Made by a program: the position numbers and the translations under genes
In this document: piece by piece, positions 38,052 to 50,322 of the stretch
Numbering within the stretch: position 1 is the stretch's first letter
Layout: each line of letters opens with the position of its first letter
The notes under the pieces: model-generated
What the model was told of the DNA's origin: nothing
Database searches by the model: none
What the model saw: only the letters and a program-made list of their open reading frames with translations
Assembly: GCF_020883455.1 (NCBI RefSeq)
Contig: NZ_CP086615.1
Span: forward strand, 992,001 to 1,056,000
Direction of reading: 5' to 3'
Source: Spiribacter halobius
Lineage (GTDB): Bacteria > Pseudomonadota > Gammaproteobacteria > Nitrococcales > Nitrococcaceae
DNA: 64,000 nucleotides

Positions 38052-38458
38052 CAGCGTGCGGTGCTGGTCACGAACGGGAAGACATCCGTAAAGCCGAGGA
38101 TGTCGGTCAGCAGCAGCACCAGGAAGATGAGCACGGCGGCGCCGATGACGCTGCTCGAGCCCGCCGGGAGCTCCTCCATGCGTGCCGCCATCTGCCGGGC
38201 CTCGGCATCGGACAGGGCCGCCACGCGCTCCTCGGCCATCGCCGGGTCCACGCCCAGGCCGACCAGCTGGTCGCGGACGTCATCACGCTCCAGCAGGCTG
38301 TGGATGCGCTCGCGCGCTTCGGTGGCGGACTGCGCCTCGGCCAGGGTGGCGGTGTCGATCATGGAGGCCTGGGCGGCCGGCAGAGCCAGGCTCACCGAGA
38401 TCAGGGCCATGGCCAGCAGTACGGCGATCCAGCGGGTTGCTTGGGGGAGCTGAGTCAT
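38051..38458 (-). CDS. PA2779-family protein
   Basis: This 135-residue protein has a signal peptide ([22 protein letters not shown]), a helical region ([42 protein letters not shown]) and a C-terminal membrane segment ([28 protein letters not shown]). The [15 protein letters not shown] motif is typical of the family. The ATG at 38458 is preceded by AGGAGA; the frame is open upstream without a site. It is the first gene of the pair with the C39 lipoprotein, which suggests a shared envelope role. Confidence 0.88.
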   Translation of the reverse strand: MTQLPQATRWIAVLLAMALISVSLALPAAQASMIDTATLAEAQSATEARERIHSLLERDDVRDQLVGLGVDPAMAEERVAALSDAEARQMAARMEELPAGSSSVIGAAVLIFLVLLLTDILGFTDVFPFVTSTAR

Positions 38459-38679
38459 TGCGCGTTCTCCTTCTCTTGGGTGGCAACCACGGGGATCATA
38501 GCCCACGCCCGCGGTGCGGCGTCGAGTGCCGTGGCCGCGAACGCGAGGCAAGCGTCAGCCTGCAGGCCCGGTCTGCAAGACGCCAGCCCGTCATGCCGCC
38601 GATTCGCGGTGACGGCCATGGCCTGCCGGGACAGTCCGGCTACACTGTCGCGCATTCCCGACAGCCGACGCCTCGAGCC

Positions 38680-39564
38680 ATGAACCTGAAGACCCTGGAA
38701 CGCCGACTGACCTATCTCACCGGCCGCGCCATCCGCGACTACCGCATGATCGAGGAGGGCGACCGGATCATGGTCTGCCTCTCCGGCGGCAAGGATTCGT
38801 ACACCCTGCTCTCGGTGCTGCGCCTGCTGCAGGCGCGGGCACCGGTGCGCTTCGAGCTGGTGGCGGTGAACCTGGACCAGAAGCAGCCGGGTTTCCCCGC
38901 CCACGTGCTACCGGAGTATCTGGAAGGCCTGGGCGTGCCCTACCGCATCGTCGAGGCGGACACCTACAGTACCGTGAAGCGCGTGATCCCCGAGGGGCAG
39001 ACCGCCTGCAGCCTCTGCTCCCGGCTGCGCCGCGGCATCCTCTACGGCACCGCCCGTGAGCTCGGGGCCACGCGCATCGCCCTCGGCCATCATCGCGACG
39101 ACATCCTCGAGACGTTCTTCCTGAATCTGTTCTACGGCGGGCGTCTGGCGGCGATGCCTCCCAAGCTGCGCAGCCAGGACGGGGACAATGTCGTCATCCG
39201 TCCGCTTGCCTATGTGCCGGAGCGCTACACCGAGCGCTATGCCGAGCGCATGCAGTTTCCCATCATCCCCTGCGACCTCTGCGGCTCGCAGCCGAACCTG
39301 AAGCGCCAGGCCATCAAGGCGATGCTCCGCGGCTGGGAGGACGAGGACCCGCGGCGGCTGAAGAGCCTGTTCAGCGCCCTGCAGAACGTCCAGCCCTCGC
39401 AGCTCGCCGACCGCAACCTGTTCGATTTCCGGGGGCTGGAGGCGCTGGCCGGCGCCGCCGGGCGGCAGTCACCGGCGGCGGAGACTGCACCCGAGGAGTC
39501 CGAGGACGACCCCCTCGCAGCCGTGGAGGCGGTGCCGCTGGCATTCGGCGGGGTGCGGCCCTAA
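38680..39564 (+). CDS. ttcA: tRNA 2-thiocytidine(32) synthetase TtcA
   Basis: This 294-residue enzyme puts sulfur on cytidine 32 of certain tRNAs. It has the PP-loop SGGKDS (residues 35-40), the CXXC pair Cys110/Cys113 (CSLC), and a further Cys198/Cys201 pair (CDLC); three of these hold the [4Fe-4S] cluster. The ATG at 38680 gives the usual start ([10 protein letters not shown]). The last 40 residues are an acidic, Ala-rich tail not needed by the fold. Confidence 0.96.
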   Translation: MNLKTLERRLTYLTGRAIRDYRMIEEGDRIMVCLSGGKDSYTLLSVLRLLQARAPVRFELVAVNLDQKQPGFPAHVLPEYLEGLGVPYRIVEADTYSTVKRVIPEGQTACSLCSRLRRGILYGTARELGATRIALGHHRDDILETFFLNLFYGGRLAAMPPKLRSQDGDNVVIRPLAYVPERYTERYAERMQFPIIPCDLCGSQPNLKRQAIKAMLRGWEDEDPRRLKSLFSALQNVQPSQLADRNLFDFRGLEALAGAAGRQSPAAETAPEESEDDPLAAVEAVPLAFGGVRP

Positions 39565-39569
39565 AACGA

Positions 39570-39607
39570 CTATCTCAACGCCCTCGCTCCGCGAATCGGT
39601 GAGATAG
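39570..39607. repeat. Short relative of the 180-bp element
   Basis: CTATCTCA (39570-39577) and TGAGATAG (39600-39607) flank CCCTCGCT-CCGCGAATCGG, which matches the inner right end of the 180-bp element. The paired ends differ from those of the full copies but still complement each other. Confidence 0.6.
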
Positions 39608-39654
39608 GCGCGTCAAGCCCTTCCGCGGCGGATCGGGACGGTCGCGTTTGGTGC

Positions 39655-39768
39655 CGGGACAGGCGCCGCGTACCTCCCGACGGGACACGCCGTGAATCCG
39701 TCCATGGAGGCTCCACTGCGACATCCCTGTCGCAGAGGGGCCCGTCGGGAGGCACACGGCACCTGTCC
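39655..39768. repeat. Composite inverted repeat containing a GTGAATCCGTCCATGG core
   Basis: CCTCCCGACGGG (39673-39684) and CCCGTCGGGAGG (39741-39752) are perfect arms, with outer GGACAGG/CCTGTCC and an inner hairpin CTGCGACA-TCCC-TGTCGCAG (39715-39734). The core GTGAATCCGTCCATGGAGG resembles a dispersed repeat that I know from other halophilic gammaproteobacteria. It lies in the 364-bp gap between ttcA and the ATP-grasp gene (39565-39928), which has no gene. Confidence 0.65.
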
Positions 39769-39804
39769 ACCAGACGCTGGGTGGCCGCCGCCGCGGGTCT
39801 GTAG

Positions 39805-39833
39805 GTCGGGAACCGCCGCAGGCGGTACCCGAC
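39805..39833. repeat. REP-like palindrome
   Basis: GTCGGGAACCGCC-GCA-GGCGGTACCCGAC is an inverted repeat with one mismatch and a 3-base loop. It is similar to the GTAGGTCGGG-type REPs of many gammaproteobacteria. Confidence 0.65.
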
Positions 39834-39893
39834 ACGCCGGCAGGCGAATCCCGACAGGGCCGCCTGCGTCGCAGGTTTCGGGGGCGGGAAGGC

Positions 39894-39921
39894 GCATGCG
39901 GGGGCGGATGCCCCCGCATGC
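39894..39921. terminator. Hairpin behind the ATP-grasp gene
   Basis: Perfect 12-base arms (GCATGCGGGGGC and complement) with loop GGAT lie 8 bases past the stop codon of the reverse-strand ATP-grasp gene. There is no T-run. The likely role is a transcript end. Confidence 0.6.
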
Positions 39922-39928
39922 CGATCGC

Positions 39929-41152
39929 TTAGACGTAGAAGTCCAGCTCTTCCTGGTGCTTCAGCAGGTCGCGCAGCTTGTGCGGATCGTCGCCGAAGAA
40001 GAATACCAGTCCCCAGTGGGTGCCGAAGGCGGTGCGCTTGGTCACCGTCTCTTCCGCGGGCGGCGTGAGCTCGTGGAAATCGAAGTACGGGTGGTTCTCC
40101 GTCTCCTCCGGGATCTCCAGCTTGCTGACTACGCGCCGGCGCGGGTAGACGCCGAAGCAGCCTGCATAGCCCTTGGCCCCCTTGACCGGCTCCGGGAAGA
40201 AGTTCTCCACCTCGTCCTTGGTGGTCTTCGGATCCATCACCAGGATGGAGGCCTGGTAGGCGTTGAACCCGTAGGCCCGCTCCATGAGCTCGAAGGCCTT
40301 GAACCCCGGCGGCCGATAGGCCACCTCACCGAAGTACATGGTGCCGTCACTGGTGACGAAGTACTCGGGATGAATCTGACCGAACTGGATGTCGAAGGTC
40401 TTGATGAGCTTCTCGATCTCCTTTTCGATCAGCGGCCGCCAGCTCTCGAGCTCCGGGGTCGCCGGCACGAATACCGAGTAGCCCAGCGTCACGTACTCGG
40501 AGATGTTCAGGAAGGCGATCTTGCCGTCGTGGATCCAGGCCTCCACGGCGAACTCCCAGCCGTCCAGATGGCTCTCCATCAGGACCGGGAATTCCTCCTC
40601 GGGGATCAGGTCCACCTCGTCCGGCGTGCGGATCACCCGGTGGCCGAGGCAGCCGGCCTTGTCGAAGGCCTTGAGATGGATCGGGTCGTTGGGGTCGCCG
40701 TCCAGCTTCAGCAGCGTCTGGTTGACCCGCTTCAGGAAGCGGATGACGTCGGCCTTGTCGTGAGCCTCCTCGAAGATGCCCACGCGGATGCCGCCGAGCT
40801 GCGCGCGGCGCTTCATCAGCGCCTTGTCGCGGAACAACACGGCCTGGCCGTGCAGGCGCGGATTGCCCATGAGCACGGCGTTGATGGCGCCGGCCCACTC
40901 CACGGTTTCCTCGTACAGCGGGATCGCGACGTCCACGCCCTTGTCCTTGAGCAGCTCGGCGATCTCCATGGAGCGGTCGTTCAGCCGCTCGAAATTCCAG
41001 GGAATGAAGGGGATGTCGTGCTCTTCTGCGTAGTCCTGCGCCCACTCGGGGGCGACCACGACATAACGCCGGTCGAAGTTCTCGGCAGCGTCGATGGCGC
41101 CAAGCGCCCATCCGAGCAGGGCGACGTAGCCCTTCTCCGGGTTCTTCTCCAT
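39929..41152 (-). CDS. ATP-grasp domain protein of unknown substrate
   Basis: This protein of about 407 residues has ATP-grasp features: VLFRDKALMKRRAQLGGIRVG (lid and Lys), LLKLDGDPNDPIHLKAFDKAG, VLMESHLDGWEFAVEAWIHDGKIAFLN, and a metal-binding block (GQIHPEYFVTSDGTMYFGEVAYRPPGFKAFELM). It should join a carboxylate to an amine or thiol with ATP, but I cannot name the substrate. The ATG at 41152 (MEKNPEKGYVALLGW) is favoured over an upstream start that adds 18 unlike residues. It contains more Lys than neighbouring Arg-rich proteins. It stands alone between repeats and a divergent protease gene. Confidence 0.75.
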   Translation of the reverse strand: MEKNPEKGYVALLGWALGAIDAAENFDRRYVVVAPEWAQDYAEEHDIPFIPWNFERLNDRSMEIAELLKDKGVDVAIPLYEETVEWAGAINAVLMGNPRLHGQAVLFRDKALMKRRAQLGGIRVGIFEEAHDKADVIRFLKRVNQTLLKLDGDPNDPIHLKAFDKAGCLGHRVIRTPDEVDLIPEEEFPVLMESHLDGWEFAVEAWIHDGKIAFLNISEYVTLGYSVFVPATPELESWRPLIEKEIEKLIKTFDIQFGQIHPEYFVTSDGTMYFGEVAYRPPGFKAFELMERAYGFNAYQASILVMDPKTTKDEVENFFPEPVKGAKGYAGCFGVYPRRRVVSKLEIPEETENHPYFDFHELTPPAEETVTKRTAFGTHWGLVFFFGDDPHKLRDLLKHQEELDFYV

Positions 41153-41276
41153 GGTGCGGAACTCCAGTTTGGGCGGAGATGTGTGGCGCGCGTGGAGCGC
41201 GACCACACCTTGAGCCTAGCACGGGGTTCCGGGGGCGCCGAACTGTGCGCCAGGCCTCGCTCCGGTCCGGGAAGCG

Positions 41277-42026
41277 GTGCGACGATACCGGAAAACAGGC
41301 CTGCGGAGCTCCGGCATGGGTCGATGGCCAGCCCGCACATGCCACCGGTTCGCGGCCGCGGGCCGCAGGGCGAGAAGGGCGTTGTCAAACGGAACACCAG
41401 CGTTGCTGGCGCTGGCCTTCGCTGTTGCCGCGACGGCCGCGGACCTGCCGCGGGTGGCGCTGGTGGGGCTCTTCCCGGGCAAGGCGGTGCTGGAGATCGA
41501 GGGCGAGCGCTACGTCCTCGCCGAGGGTGAGCGCAGCCCCGAGGGCATTACGCTGATCCAGGCGGGCGAGGGCAGCGCCGTCATCAGCCACGAGGGCCGC
41601 CGGCACGAGGTTGCCCTGAGTCGGGCCGTCGGCGGCCGCTACGCCGAGCCCGAGCGGCGCACCGTGCGCATCGCCCGCGACGGCCGTGGCATGTATTCGG
41701 CGAGCGGCAGCATCAATGGCCGCGGTGCGTCCTTCCTGGTGGACACCGGGGCGACACTGGTGGCCGTCAATCGCAATGACGCCCGGCGCTTCGGTATCGA
41801 CTTCGAGCGCGAGGGCACCCGTGTCATGGCGGAGACGGCCAGCGGCCAGACCGCGGCATGGCGGGTGCGTCTGGACCGCGTACGGGTCGGCGAGATCGAG
41901 CTGCGCGACGTCCCGGCCCTGGTGGTAGACGGCGGCAGTCCGCGCACGCCGTTGCTGGGCATGTCCTTCCTGGGCCGCCTGAGCCTGCGGGAGGAGGGCG
42001 GGCTCCTGTTGCTGGAGCAGCGTTGA
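41277..42026 (+). CDS. Retropepsin-like aspartic protease (clan AA)
   Basis: This single-domain aspartic protease of the TIGR02281-like family has the catalytic motif FLVDTGATLVAVN, the matching GQTAAWRVRLDRVRVGEIELRDVPALV, and LLGMSFLGRL (the hydrophobic Gly motif). A signal-like segment (ALLALAFAVAATAADLPR) shows export to the periplasm. The start is unclear: ATG 41277, ATG 41316, and a TTG at 41382 with GAGAAGG close by and directly before the signal segment are all possible. The last 23 coding bases are mirrored right after the stop codon, making a long palindrome. Confidence 0.8.
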   Translation: MRRYRKTGLRSSGMGRWPARTCHRFAAAGRRARRALSNGTPALLALAFAVAATAADLPRVALVGLFPGKAVLEIEGERYVLAEGERSPEGITLIQAGEGSAVISHEGRRHEVALSRAVGGRYAEPERRTVRIARDGRGMYSASGSINGRGASFLVDTGATLVAVNRNDARRFGIDFEREGTRVMAETASGQTAAWRVRLDRVRVGEIELRDVPALVVDGGSPRTPLLGMSFLGRLSLREEGGLLLLEQR

Positions 42027-42179
42027 GCGCTGCTCCAGCAACAGGAGCCCAGTTCAAGGTCCGCAGTTCAAGGTTCAAAGTCCGCATCCGCACCGCCGTG
42101 CGGAGAGAATCTTTGAACTTGCAACCTTGAACTCGGAACTCGCGATCACTGACCGCGCCTTGCGCGGTCAGTGATCGCG
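42000..42179. repeat. TTCAAGG-word element bordered by two gene-end palindromes
   Basis: The left palindrome has 42000-42022 and 42028-42050 as perfect 23-base arms around TTGAG, covering the last codons of the protease gene. The middle (42051-42140) has imperfect arms of TTCAAGGT and TTCAAAG words around a GC-rich centre. The right palindrome has 42141-42158 and 42162-42179 as 18-base arms with a 3-base loop, covering the last codons and stop of ispA. The two genes converge on it. Confidence 0.85.
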
Positions 42180-43052
42180 CTCCACGACGTACTCCGCCAG
42201 CGCCCGCAGCGTGTCCGCCTCCGGGCCGAACCGCTCGAGGGCGGCGAGGGCGCTGTCGCGGAGCTCGCGGGCGAAATCCCGCGCCTCGGCGAGGCCGATG
42301 AGGGCGGGGTAGGTGGGCTTGTGGTGGCGGGCGTCGGCGCCGCTCTCCTTGCCGAGGACGCTGGCATCGCCGGCGACGTCCAGGATGTCGTCCTGGACCT
42401 GGAAGGCGAGACCGATGCACTTGGCATAGCGGTCCAGGCGCTCCAGGGCCGTGGCGTCGGCGCCCGGCGCGCACAGCGCCCCGAGCCGGACGCTGGCCCG
42501 AATGAGCGCGCCTGTCTTGTGGATGTGCATGTCTTCGAGCTCGGCGGCGTTGAGCTCACGGCCCACGGCGGCGAGATCCAGCGCCTGGCCGCCCACCATG
42601 CCGCGGGAGCCGGCGGCCAGCGCCAGCTCGTCGATCATCTGCAGCCGCCGCGCCGGTGCCGGCTCGCTGGCGTGGGCCAGGGTGCGGAAGGCCAGCGTCT
42701 GCAGGGCATCGCCGACCAGAATCGCCGTGGGCTCGTCGTAGGCGCGGTGCACCGTGGGCCGCCCGCGGCGCAGGTCGTCGTCGTCCATGGCCGGGAGGTC
42801 ATCGTGAACCAGGGAGTAGGCGTGAATCAGCTCCACCGCGCAGGCCGGCGTGTTCAGCACCGGGCCGTCCACGCCGAGGGCCTCGCCACCGGCGTACACC
42901 AGCAGCGGCCGCAGCCGCTTGCCATCGCCGAGGACGGCGTAACGCATGGCCTCGTGCAGGCGCGCCGGGTGCAGGGTCGGGGCCGGCAGCAGACGCTCCA
43001 GTGCGGCCTGAACGCGGCCCTGGCTCTGCTGCAGGCGGCGCTCAAGCGTCAT
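42168..43052 (-). CDS. ispA: Farnesyl diphosphate synthase
   Basis: This 294-residue polyprenyl synthase makes farnesyl diphosphate. The first Asp-rich motif is [17 protein letters not shown] and the second [28 protein letters not shown] is the conserved N-terminal block. It overlaps xseB by 11 bases in the common xseB-ispA order. Its stop codon lies within a perfect palindrome. Confidence 0.96.
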   Translation of the reverse strand: MTLERRLQQSQGRVQAALERLLPAPTLHPARLHEAMRYAVLGDGKRLRPLLVYAGGEALGVDGPVLNTPACAVELIHAYSLVHDDLPAMDDDDLRRGRPTVHRAYDEPTAILVGDALQTLAFRTLAHASEPAPARRLQMIDELALAAGSRGMVGGQALDLAAVGRELNAAELEDMHIHKTGALIRASVRLGALCAPGADATALERLDRYAKCIGLAFQVQDDILDVAGDASVLGKESGADARHHKPTYPALIGLAEARDFARELRDSALAALERFGPEADTLRALAEYVVERDH

Positions 43053-43299
43053 CGCCGGCGCCTGGCCCGGTGTCCCCCTCGAAGGGCTCGGCCCGCGCCT
43101 CCTCGCCGCTGCCGATCAGCACTTCCACCTTCTGCTCGGCCTCGCGCAGGGCGCGCTGACATTCCCGGGTGAGCCGGATGCCGCGCTCGAAGGATTGCAG
43201 GGACTCCTCGAGGGTGAGGTCACCGCGCTCCATGCGCTCGACCAGCGCTTCCAGCTCCTTCAGCGATGCCTCGAAGTCGAACGGGTTGTCTTCGGCCAT
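43042..43299 (-). CDS. xseB: Exodeoxyribonuclease VII small subunit
   Basis: This 85-residue helical protein matches XseB well ([43 protein letters not shown]). It binds XseA to form exonuclease VII. An acidic tail ([20 protein letters not shown]) overlaps the ispA start. The ATG at 43299 is the family's normal start. Confidence 0.94.
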   Translation of the reverse strand: MAEDNPFDFEASLKELEALVERMERGDLTLEESLQSFERGIRLTRECQRALREAEQKVEVLIGSGEEARAEPFEGDTGPGAGDDA

Positions 43300-43341
43300 G
43301 GGTGGGCAGTCGTGGTCGCTGGCGACGGGGCGCCAGTGTAG

Positions 43342-45553
<2,212 letters not shown>

Positions 45554-47851
45554 CACACCTTCACCGAAAAGGCCTACCTCGACTACTCCATGTACGTCAT
45601 CCTCGACCGGGCGCTGCCCAATGTCGGGGACGGGCTGAAGCCGGTGCAGCGGCGGATCGTCTACGCGATGTCGGAGCTCGGGCTTTCGGCGCTGGCGAAG
45701 TACAAGAAGTCGGCGCGCACGGTGGGCGACGTGCTCGGCAAGTATCACCCGCATGGGGATTCGGCCTGCTACGAGGCCATGGTGCTCATGGCCCAGCCCT
45801 TCTCCTACCGCTATCCGCTGGTGGACGGGCAGGGCAACTGGGGCTCGCCGGACGACCCCAAGTCCTTCGCCGCCATGCGCTACACCGAGGCGCGACTCGC
45901 GCCCTACGCCCAGCTGCTGCTCCAGGAGCTTGGCCAGGGCACGGTGGACTGGCAGCCGAACTTCGACGGCACCATGGAGGAGCCGGTGGTGCTGCCGGCA
46001 CGGGTGCCGAACGTGCTGCTGAACGGCGGCACCGGCATTGCCGTCGGCATGGCCACCGACATCCCGCCGCACAACCTTCGCGAGGTGGTGGCGGCCTGCA
46101 TCCGTCTGCTGGAAGAGCCGGACAGCGAGGTGGCCGTGCTCTGCGAGCACGTCCAGGCCCCCGACTTTCCGACGGCGGCGGAGATCATCACCCCGCGCGA
46201 GGACATCCGCCGGGTCTACGAGACCGGCCACGGCGGCCTGCGCCTGCGGGCGCGCTGGGAGCGCGAGGGGCGGGATATCGTGGTCACCGCGTTGCCGTTC
46301 CAGGTTTCCGGCAGCAAGGTGCTGGAGCAGATCGCCGCGCAGATGCAGGCGAAGAAGCTGCCGATGGTGGAGGACCTGCGCGACGAGTCCGACCACGAGA
46401 ACCCGACGCGGCTGGTGATCACGCCGCGCTCCAGCCGAGTGGATGCCGAGGAGCTGATGCAGCACCTCTTCGCCACCACCGACCTGGAGAAGACCTATCG
46501 GGTGAATCTCAACGTTATCGGTCGCGACGGCCGGCCGCGGGTCCGCAACCTGCGGGAGATCCTCACCGAGTGGCTCGCCTTCCGCCGGGACACCGTCCGC
46601 CGGCGCCTGCAGTGGCGCCTGGACCGGGTGGAGGCGCGCCTGCACGTGCTGGAAGGCCTGCTGGTGGCCTACCTCAACATCGACGAGGTGATCGCCATCA
46701 TCCGCGCCGAGGACGAGCCGAAGCCCGTGCTCATGGAGCGTTTCGGCCTCACCGATACCCAGGCCGAGGCGATCCTCGAGCTGCGCCTGCGTCATCTGGC
46801 GAAGCTCGAGGAGATGAAGATCCGTGGCGAGCAGGACGAGCTGGAGCAGGAGCGTGACCAGCTCCAGACCATCCTGGGCTCCGAGGCCAAGCTGACCCAA
46901 CTGATCCAGGACGAGCTCGCGGCCGATGCCGAGAAGTACGGCGACGACCGGCGCTCGCCGCTGGTGGCCCGCGACAGCGCGCGGGCGCTGAGCGAGACCG
47001 AGCTGGTGCCGAGCGAGCCGGTGACGGTGGTGCTCTCGGAAAAGGGTTGGGCGCGCGCGGCCAAGGGCCACGACGTCGAGCCCGAGAAGCTCTCCTACCG
47101 GGCAGGCGATGCCTTCCGCGCCGCCGCCTGCGGGCGCACCAACCAGCTCGCCGTGTTCCTGGACGACACTGGCCGCAGCTACAGTCTCCCCGCGCACTCG
47201 CTGCCCTCGGCCCGGGGGCAGGGTGAGCCCCTCACCGGCCGCCTGCAGCCGCCGAGCGGCGCACGCTTTATCGAGGTGCTCTGCGGTGAGCTGGCGAGCC
47301 GCTGGGTGCTCGCCTCCGACGCGGGTTACGGCTTCGTCACCGCGCTCGGGAGCCTGATCGCCAAGAACCGCGCCGGCAAGGCGGTGCTGACGGTGCCGGC
47401 CGGCGCCGCCGTGCTGCCGCCGGCGCGGGTCCCGGAGGCGGCGGAGGGTGCGCTGCTGGCGGCGGTGACCAGCGCCGGGCGGCTGCTGGTCTTCCCCCTC
47501 GCGGAGCTGCCGGAGCTCGCCAAGGGCAAGGGCAACAAGATCATCCATGTGCCGAAGGAGCGACTCGCCGACGGCAGCGAGCGCGTGGCCGCACTGTGTG
47601 CCCTGGCGGCGGGGCAGCCGCTGGTGGTGCAGGCCGGGCGCCGCACGCTGACGCTCAAGGGCGGCGACCTCGAGGCCTACGCCGGAGAGCGCGGTCGCCG
47701 CGGCCGCGCCCTGCCACGGGGCTTTCAGCGTGTGGACGGCCTGCGCGCCGGCGACCTGCCGGGCGCTTGAACCCGGGCCGGCCGGACCCTATCCAAGCTT
47801 TCGACGCCGCGGCGCGGGGCCGCGGCCCGGGATCAGGCTGCTGGAGTGGTC

Positions 47852-48736
47852 ATGAAACGCATCCTGCTGTTCCTCGGCACCAATATCGCGATCATCGTGG
47901 TCCTCGGCACCGTGCTGCGCCTCCTTGGCGTGGACCGGCTGCTGGAGGAGCAGGGCGGGGGGCTCAACTATCAGGCCCTGCTGATCTTCGCCGCCGTCTT
48001 CGGCATGGGCGGCAGCTTCCTGTCGCTCGCCATCTCCAAATGGATGGCGAAGCGCATGATGGGCGTGCGCATCATCGAGCAGCCGCGCAGCGCAGTGGAG
48101 CAGTGGCTGGTGGAGACGGTGCGCCGGCAGGCCCGGGAGGCCGGCATCGGCATGCCGGAGGTGGGCATCTACGACTCGCCCCAGGTGAACGCCTTCGCCA
48201 CCGGCATGAGCCGCAACAACGCGCTGGTGGCGGTGAGCTCCGGCCTGCTGCAGACCATGAGCCGGGACGAGGCCGAGGCGGTGCTGGCGCATGAGGTCAC
48301 CCACATCCAGAACGGCGACATGGTGACGCTGGCGCTGATCCAGGGGGTGGTGAACACCTTCGTGATCTTCTTCGCCCGGGTGATCGGGCACTTCGTCGAC
48401 CGCGTGATCTTCAAGAATGAGCGCGGTCACGGCATCGGCTTCTGGGTGACCACCATCGTCGCCGAGATCCTGCTCGCGGTGCTGGCCTCGATCATCGTCA
48501 TGTGGTTCTCGCGCCAGCGGGAGTTTCGTGCCGATGCCGGGGCCGCGCGCCTGGCCGGCCGCCAGAAGATGATCGCCGCCCTCCAGCGTCTCGGCGGCAC
48601 GCCGCCGGCGGAGGACCTGCCCGACCAGATGGAGGCCTTCGGCATCTCCGGCAAGATCGCCAGCGGCGGCTTCAAGCGCCTGTTCATGTCCCACCCGCCG
48701 ATAGAGGAACGCATCGCCGCCCTACGCGGTGGTTGA
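47852..48736 (+). CDS. htpX: Membrane protease HtpX
   Basis: This inner-membrane zinc metalloprotease of about 294 residues (M48B) has two N-terminal membrane segments ([23 protein letters not shown] and [23 protein letters not shown]), the zinc motif [10 protein letters not shown], two further hydrophobic segments, and the third ligand region [17 protein letters not shown]. It degrades damaged membrane proteins with FtsH. The ATG at 47852 follows GGAG by 5 bases. Confidence 0.96.
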   Translation: MKRILLFLGTNIAIIVVLGTVLRLLGVDRLLEEQGGGLNYQALLIFAAVFGMGGSFLSLAISKWMAKRMMGVRIIEQPRSAVEQWLVETVRRQAREAGIGMPEVGIYDSPQVNAFATGMSRNNALVAVSSGLLQTMSRDEAEAVLAHEVTHIQNGDMVTLALIQGVVNTFVIFFARVIGHFVDRVIFKNERGHGIGFWVTTIVAEILLAVLASIIVMWFSRQREFRADAGAARLAGRQKMIAALQRLGGTPPAEDLPDQMEAFGISGKIASGGFKRLFMSHPPIEERIAALRGG

Positions 48737-48757
48737 GCGCGCGCCGCACGGGGATTT

Positions 48758-48906
48758 ACCGCGAAGGCGCAAAGGACGCTAAGAAGACGCAAAGAAAACG
48801 CGATGAATTCGGATAGCTCCGTGGCCACGGCTAGCCCGTGGCGAGGGCGAATGGCCGAAGTCCCCGAAAGCAATCGCTTTCTTGGCGTCCTTTGCGTCTT
48901 TGCGGT
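48758..48906. repeat. GCAAAGG-word inverted-repeat element
   Basis: Left arm 48758-48785 (ACCGCGAAGGCGCAAAGG and on) and right arm 48878-48906 match with about three differences, around a spacer of about 90 bases. Such GCAAAGACGCAAAGG words are common between genes in many unrelated bacteria. It fills the 206-bp gap between htpX and the convergent regulator, whose stop codon sits in a short palindrome GGCCTAGGCC. Confidence 0.8.
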
Positions 48907-48942
48907 TGTCCCTTTCCCCGTTCAGGCGCCTGAAGGCGCGGC

Positions 48943-50322
48943 CTAGGCCTCGTCGCCGTCGAGCTTGCGGTAGAGGGTGCGGCGGCCGATGCCGAGGATG
49001 TCGGCGGCGCGGCGCTTGTTGCCGTCCACGGCCTCCATGACCTGCTGGATGTAGCGGCGTTCCACCTCGGCCAGCGGCGGCAGCTCGCTGGCCGGGGTCA
49101 GGCCGTCCGGCAGGGCAGAGGGCTCGCTGGTGCCAGGGCGGCGGACCCGCTCCGGGAGATCGGCGGGCTGGACGCTGTCGCCATCGGCGAACGTCACCGC
49201 CCGCTCGATGGCGTTGGCGAGCTCGCGCACATTCCCCGGGAAGGCGTAGCGTCGGAGGCAAGCCAGGGTCTCCGGGGCGAGGCGCGGCGTGGCGCGGCCG
49301 AGGCGCTGGGCGAACCGGGACACCAGCCGGGCGGCCAGCAGGTCGACGTCGTCTCCGCGCTCGCGCAGCGGCGGCACCGGCAGGCGGAAGGTCTCGAGGC
49401 GGTAGAACAGATCGGCGCGGAAGTCTCCCCGCTCGACGGCCGCCTCCAGGTCCTGATGGGTCGCCGCGACGATGCGCAGATCCACCGCCTGCTCGCGGTC
49501 GGCGCCGACCGGGCGTACACGGCTGTCCTCCAGCACCCGTAGCAGCTTTGCCTGCAGCGCCGCGGGCATCTCCGCGATCTCGTCCAGGAACAGGGTGCCC
49601 CCGTCGGCGGCCTGGAACAGCCCGGCCCGGGCACGGTGGGCGCCGGTGAAGGCACCCTGCACATGGCCGAAGAATTCGCTCTCCAGCAGCTCGGCCGGCA
49701 CGCCGGCGCAATTGACGGCGATGAAGGGGCCCGCCTGTCGCGGGCTCTCAGCATGCACCGCGCGCGCAACCAGCTCCTTGCCCGTGCCGCTCTCGCCGGT
49801 GACGAGCACCGGCCCCTCGCCGGCGCCGATGCGGCGGATGCCGGTGAAAAGGGCCTGCATGGGCCGGCTGCGGCCGATCAGGCCGTGGAAGTCGTCTCCG
49901 CCGAGCAGCGCCTCGAATTCACTCACCCGCCGGCGCAGCCTGCGATGCTCCAGCACGCGGCCGACGCCGAGCAGCAGGTGCTCGAGATCCAGCGGCTTGG
50001 TAAGGAAGTCGTCGGCTCCCGCCTTCAGCGCCTCCACCGCCTGGCTGATGGTGCCGAAGGCGGTGATGACGATAAAGCCGACGGCATCGCCGCCGCTGCC
50101 CTCGCGGGTCGCCCGCAGCAGGGCCATGCCGTCGCTGCCGGGCAGCCGCAGGTCGCTGACAACCAGCTCCACCGGGTCCGAGTCGAGCACCTCCCGGGCC
50201 GCCGGCGCGGTTCCGACCGCTGTCACCGTGTAGCCGGCCTCGCGCAGCTCCTCCACCAGCAGGCCGCGCAGGCTGTCGTCGTCCTCCACGACGAGGATGC
50301 GGGCGCCATCGGTCTCACTCAT
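48943..50322 (-). CDS. NtrC-family sigma-54 response regulator
   Basis: This 459-residue regulator has a receiver domain (VVEDDD, phosphoacceptor Asp in LVVSDLRLPGSDG, LTKPLD), an AAA+ domain with Walker A GESGTGKE, the sigma-54 loop GAFTGA, Walker B TLFLDEIAEMP, and a C-terminal Fis-type helix-turn-helix (NKRRAADILGIGRRTLYRKL). It activates sigma-54 promoters. It overlaps its kinase gene by 8 bases. A sigma-54-like promoter lies about 2 kb away before the DUF4168 gene and is a candidate target. Confidence 0.93.
   Translation of the reverse strand: MSETDGARILVVEDDDSLRGLLVEELREAGYTVTAVGTAPAAREVLDSDPVELVVSDLRLPGSDGMALLRATREGSGGDAVGFIVITAFGTISQAVEALKAGADDFLTKPLDLEHLLLGVGRVLEHRRLRRRVSEFEALLGGDDFHGLIGRSRPMQALFTGIRRIGAGEGPVLVTGESGTGKELVARAVHAESPRQAGPFIAVNCAGVPAELLESEFFGHVQGAFTGAHRARAGLFQAADGGTLFLDEIAEMPAALQAKLLRVLEDSRVRPVGADREQAVDLRIVAATHQDLEAAVERGDFRADLFYRLETFRLPVPPLRERGDDVDLLAARLVSRFAQRLGRATPRLAPETLACLRRYAFPGNVRELANAIERAVTFADGDSVQPADLPERVRRPGTSEPSALPDGLTPASELPPLAEVERRYIQQVMEAVDGNKRRAADILGIGRRTLYRKLDGDEA

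Noticed and set aside
42000-42179. Gene-end palindromes as ordinary intrinsic terminators
   Set aside because: The stems include coding bases and no T-run follows; a terminating role is possible but does not explain the exact mirroring of two different genes.
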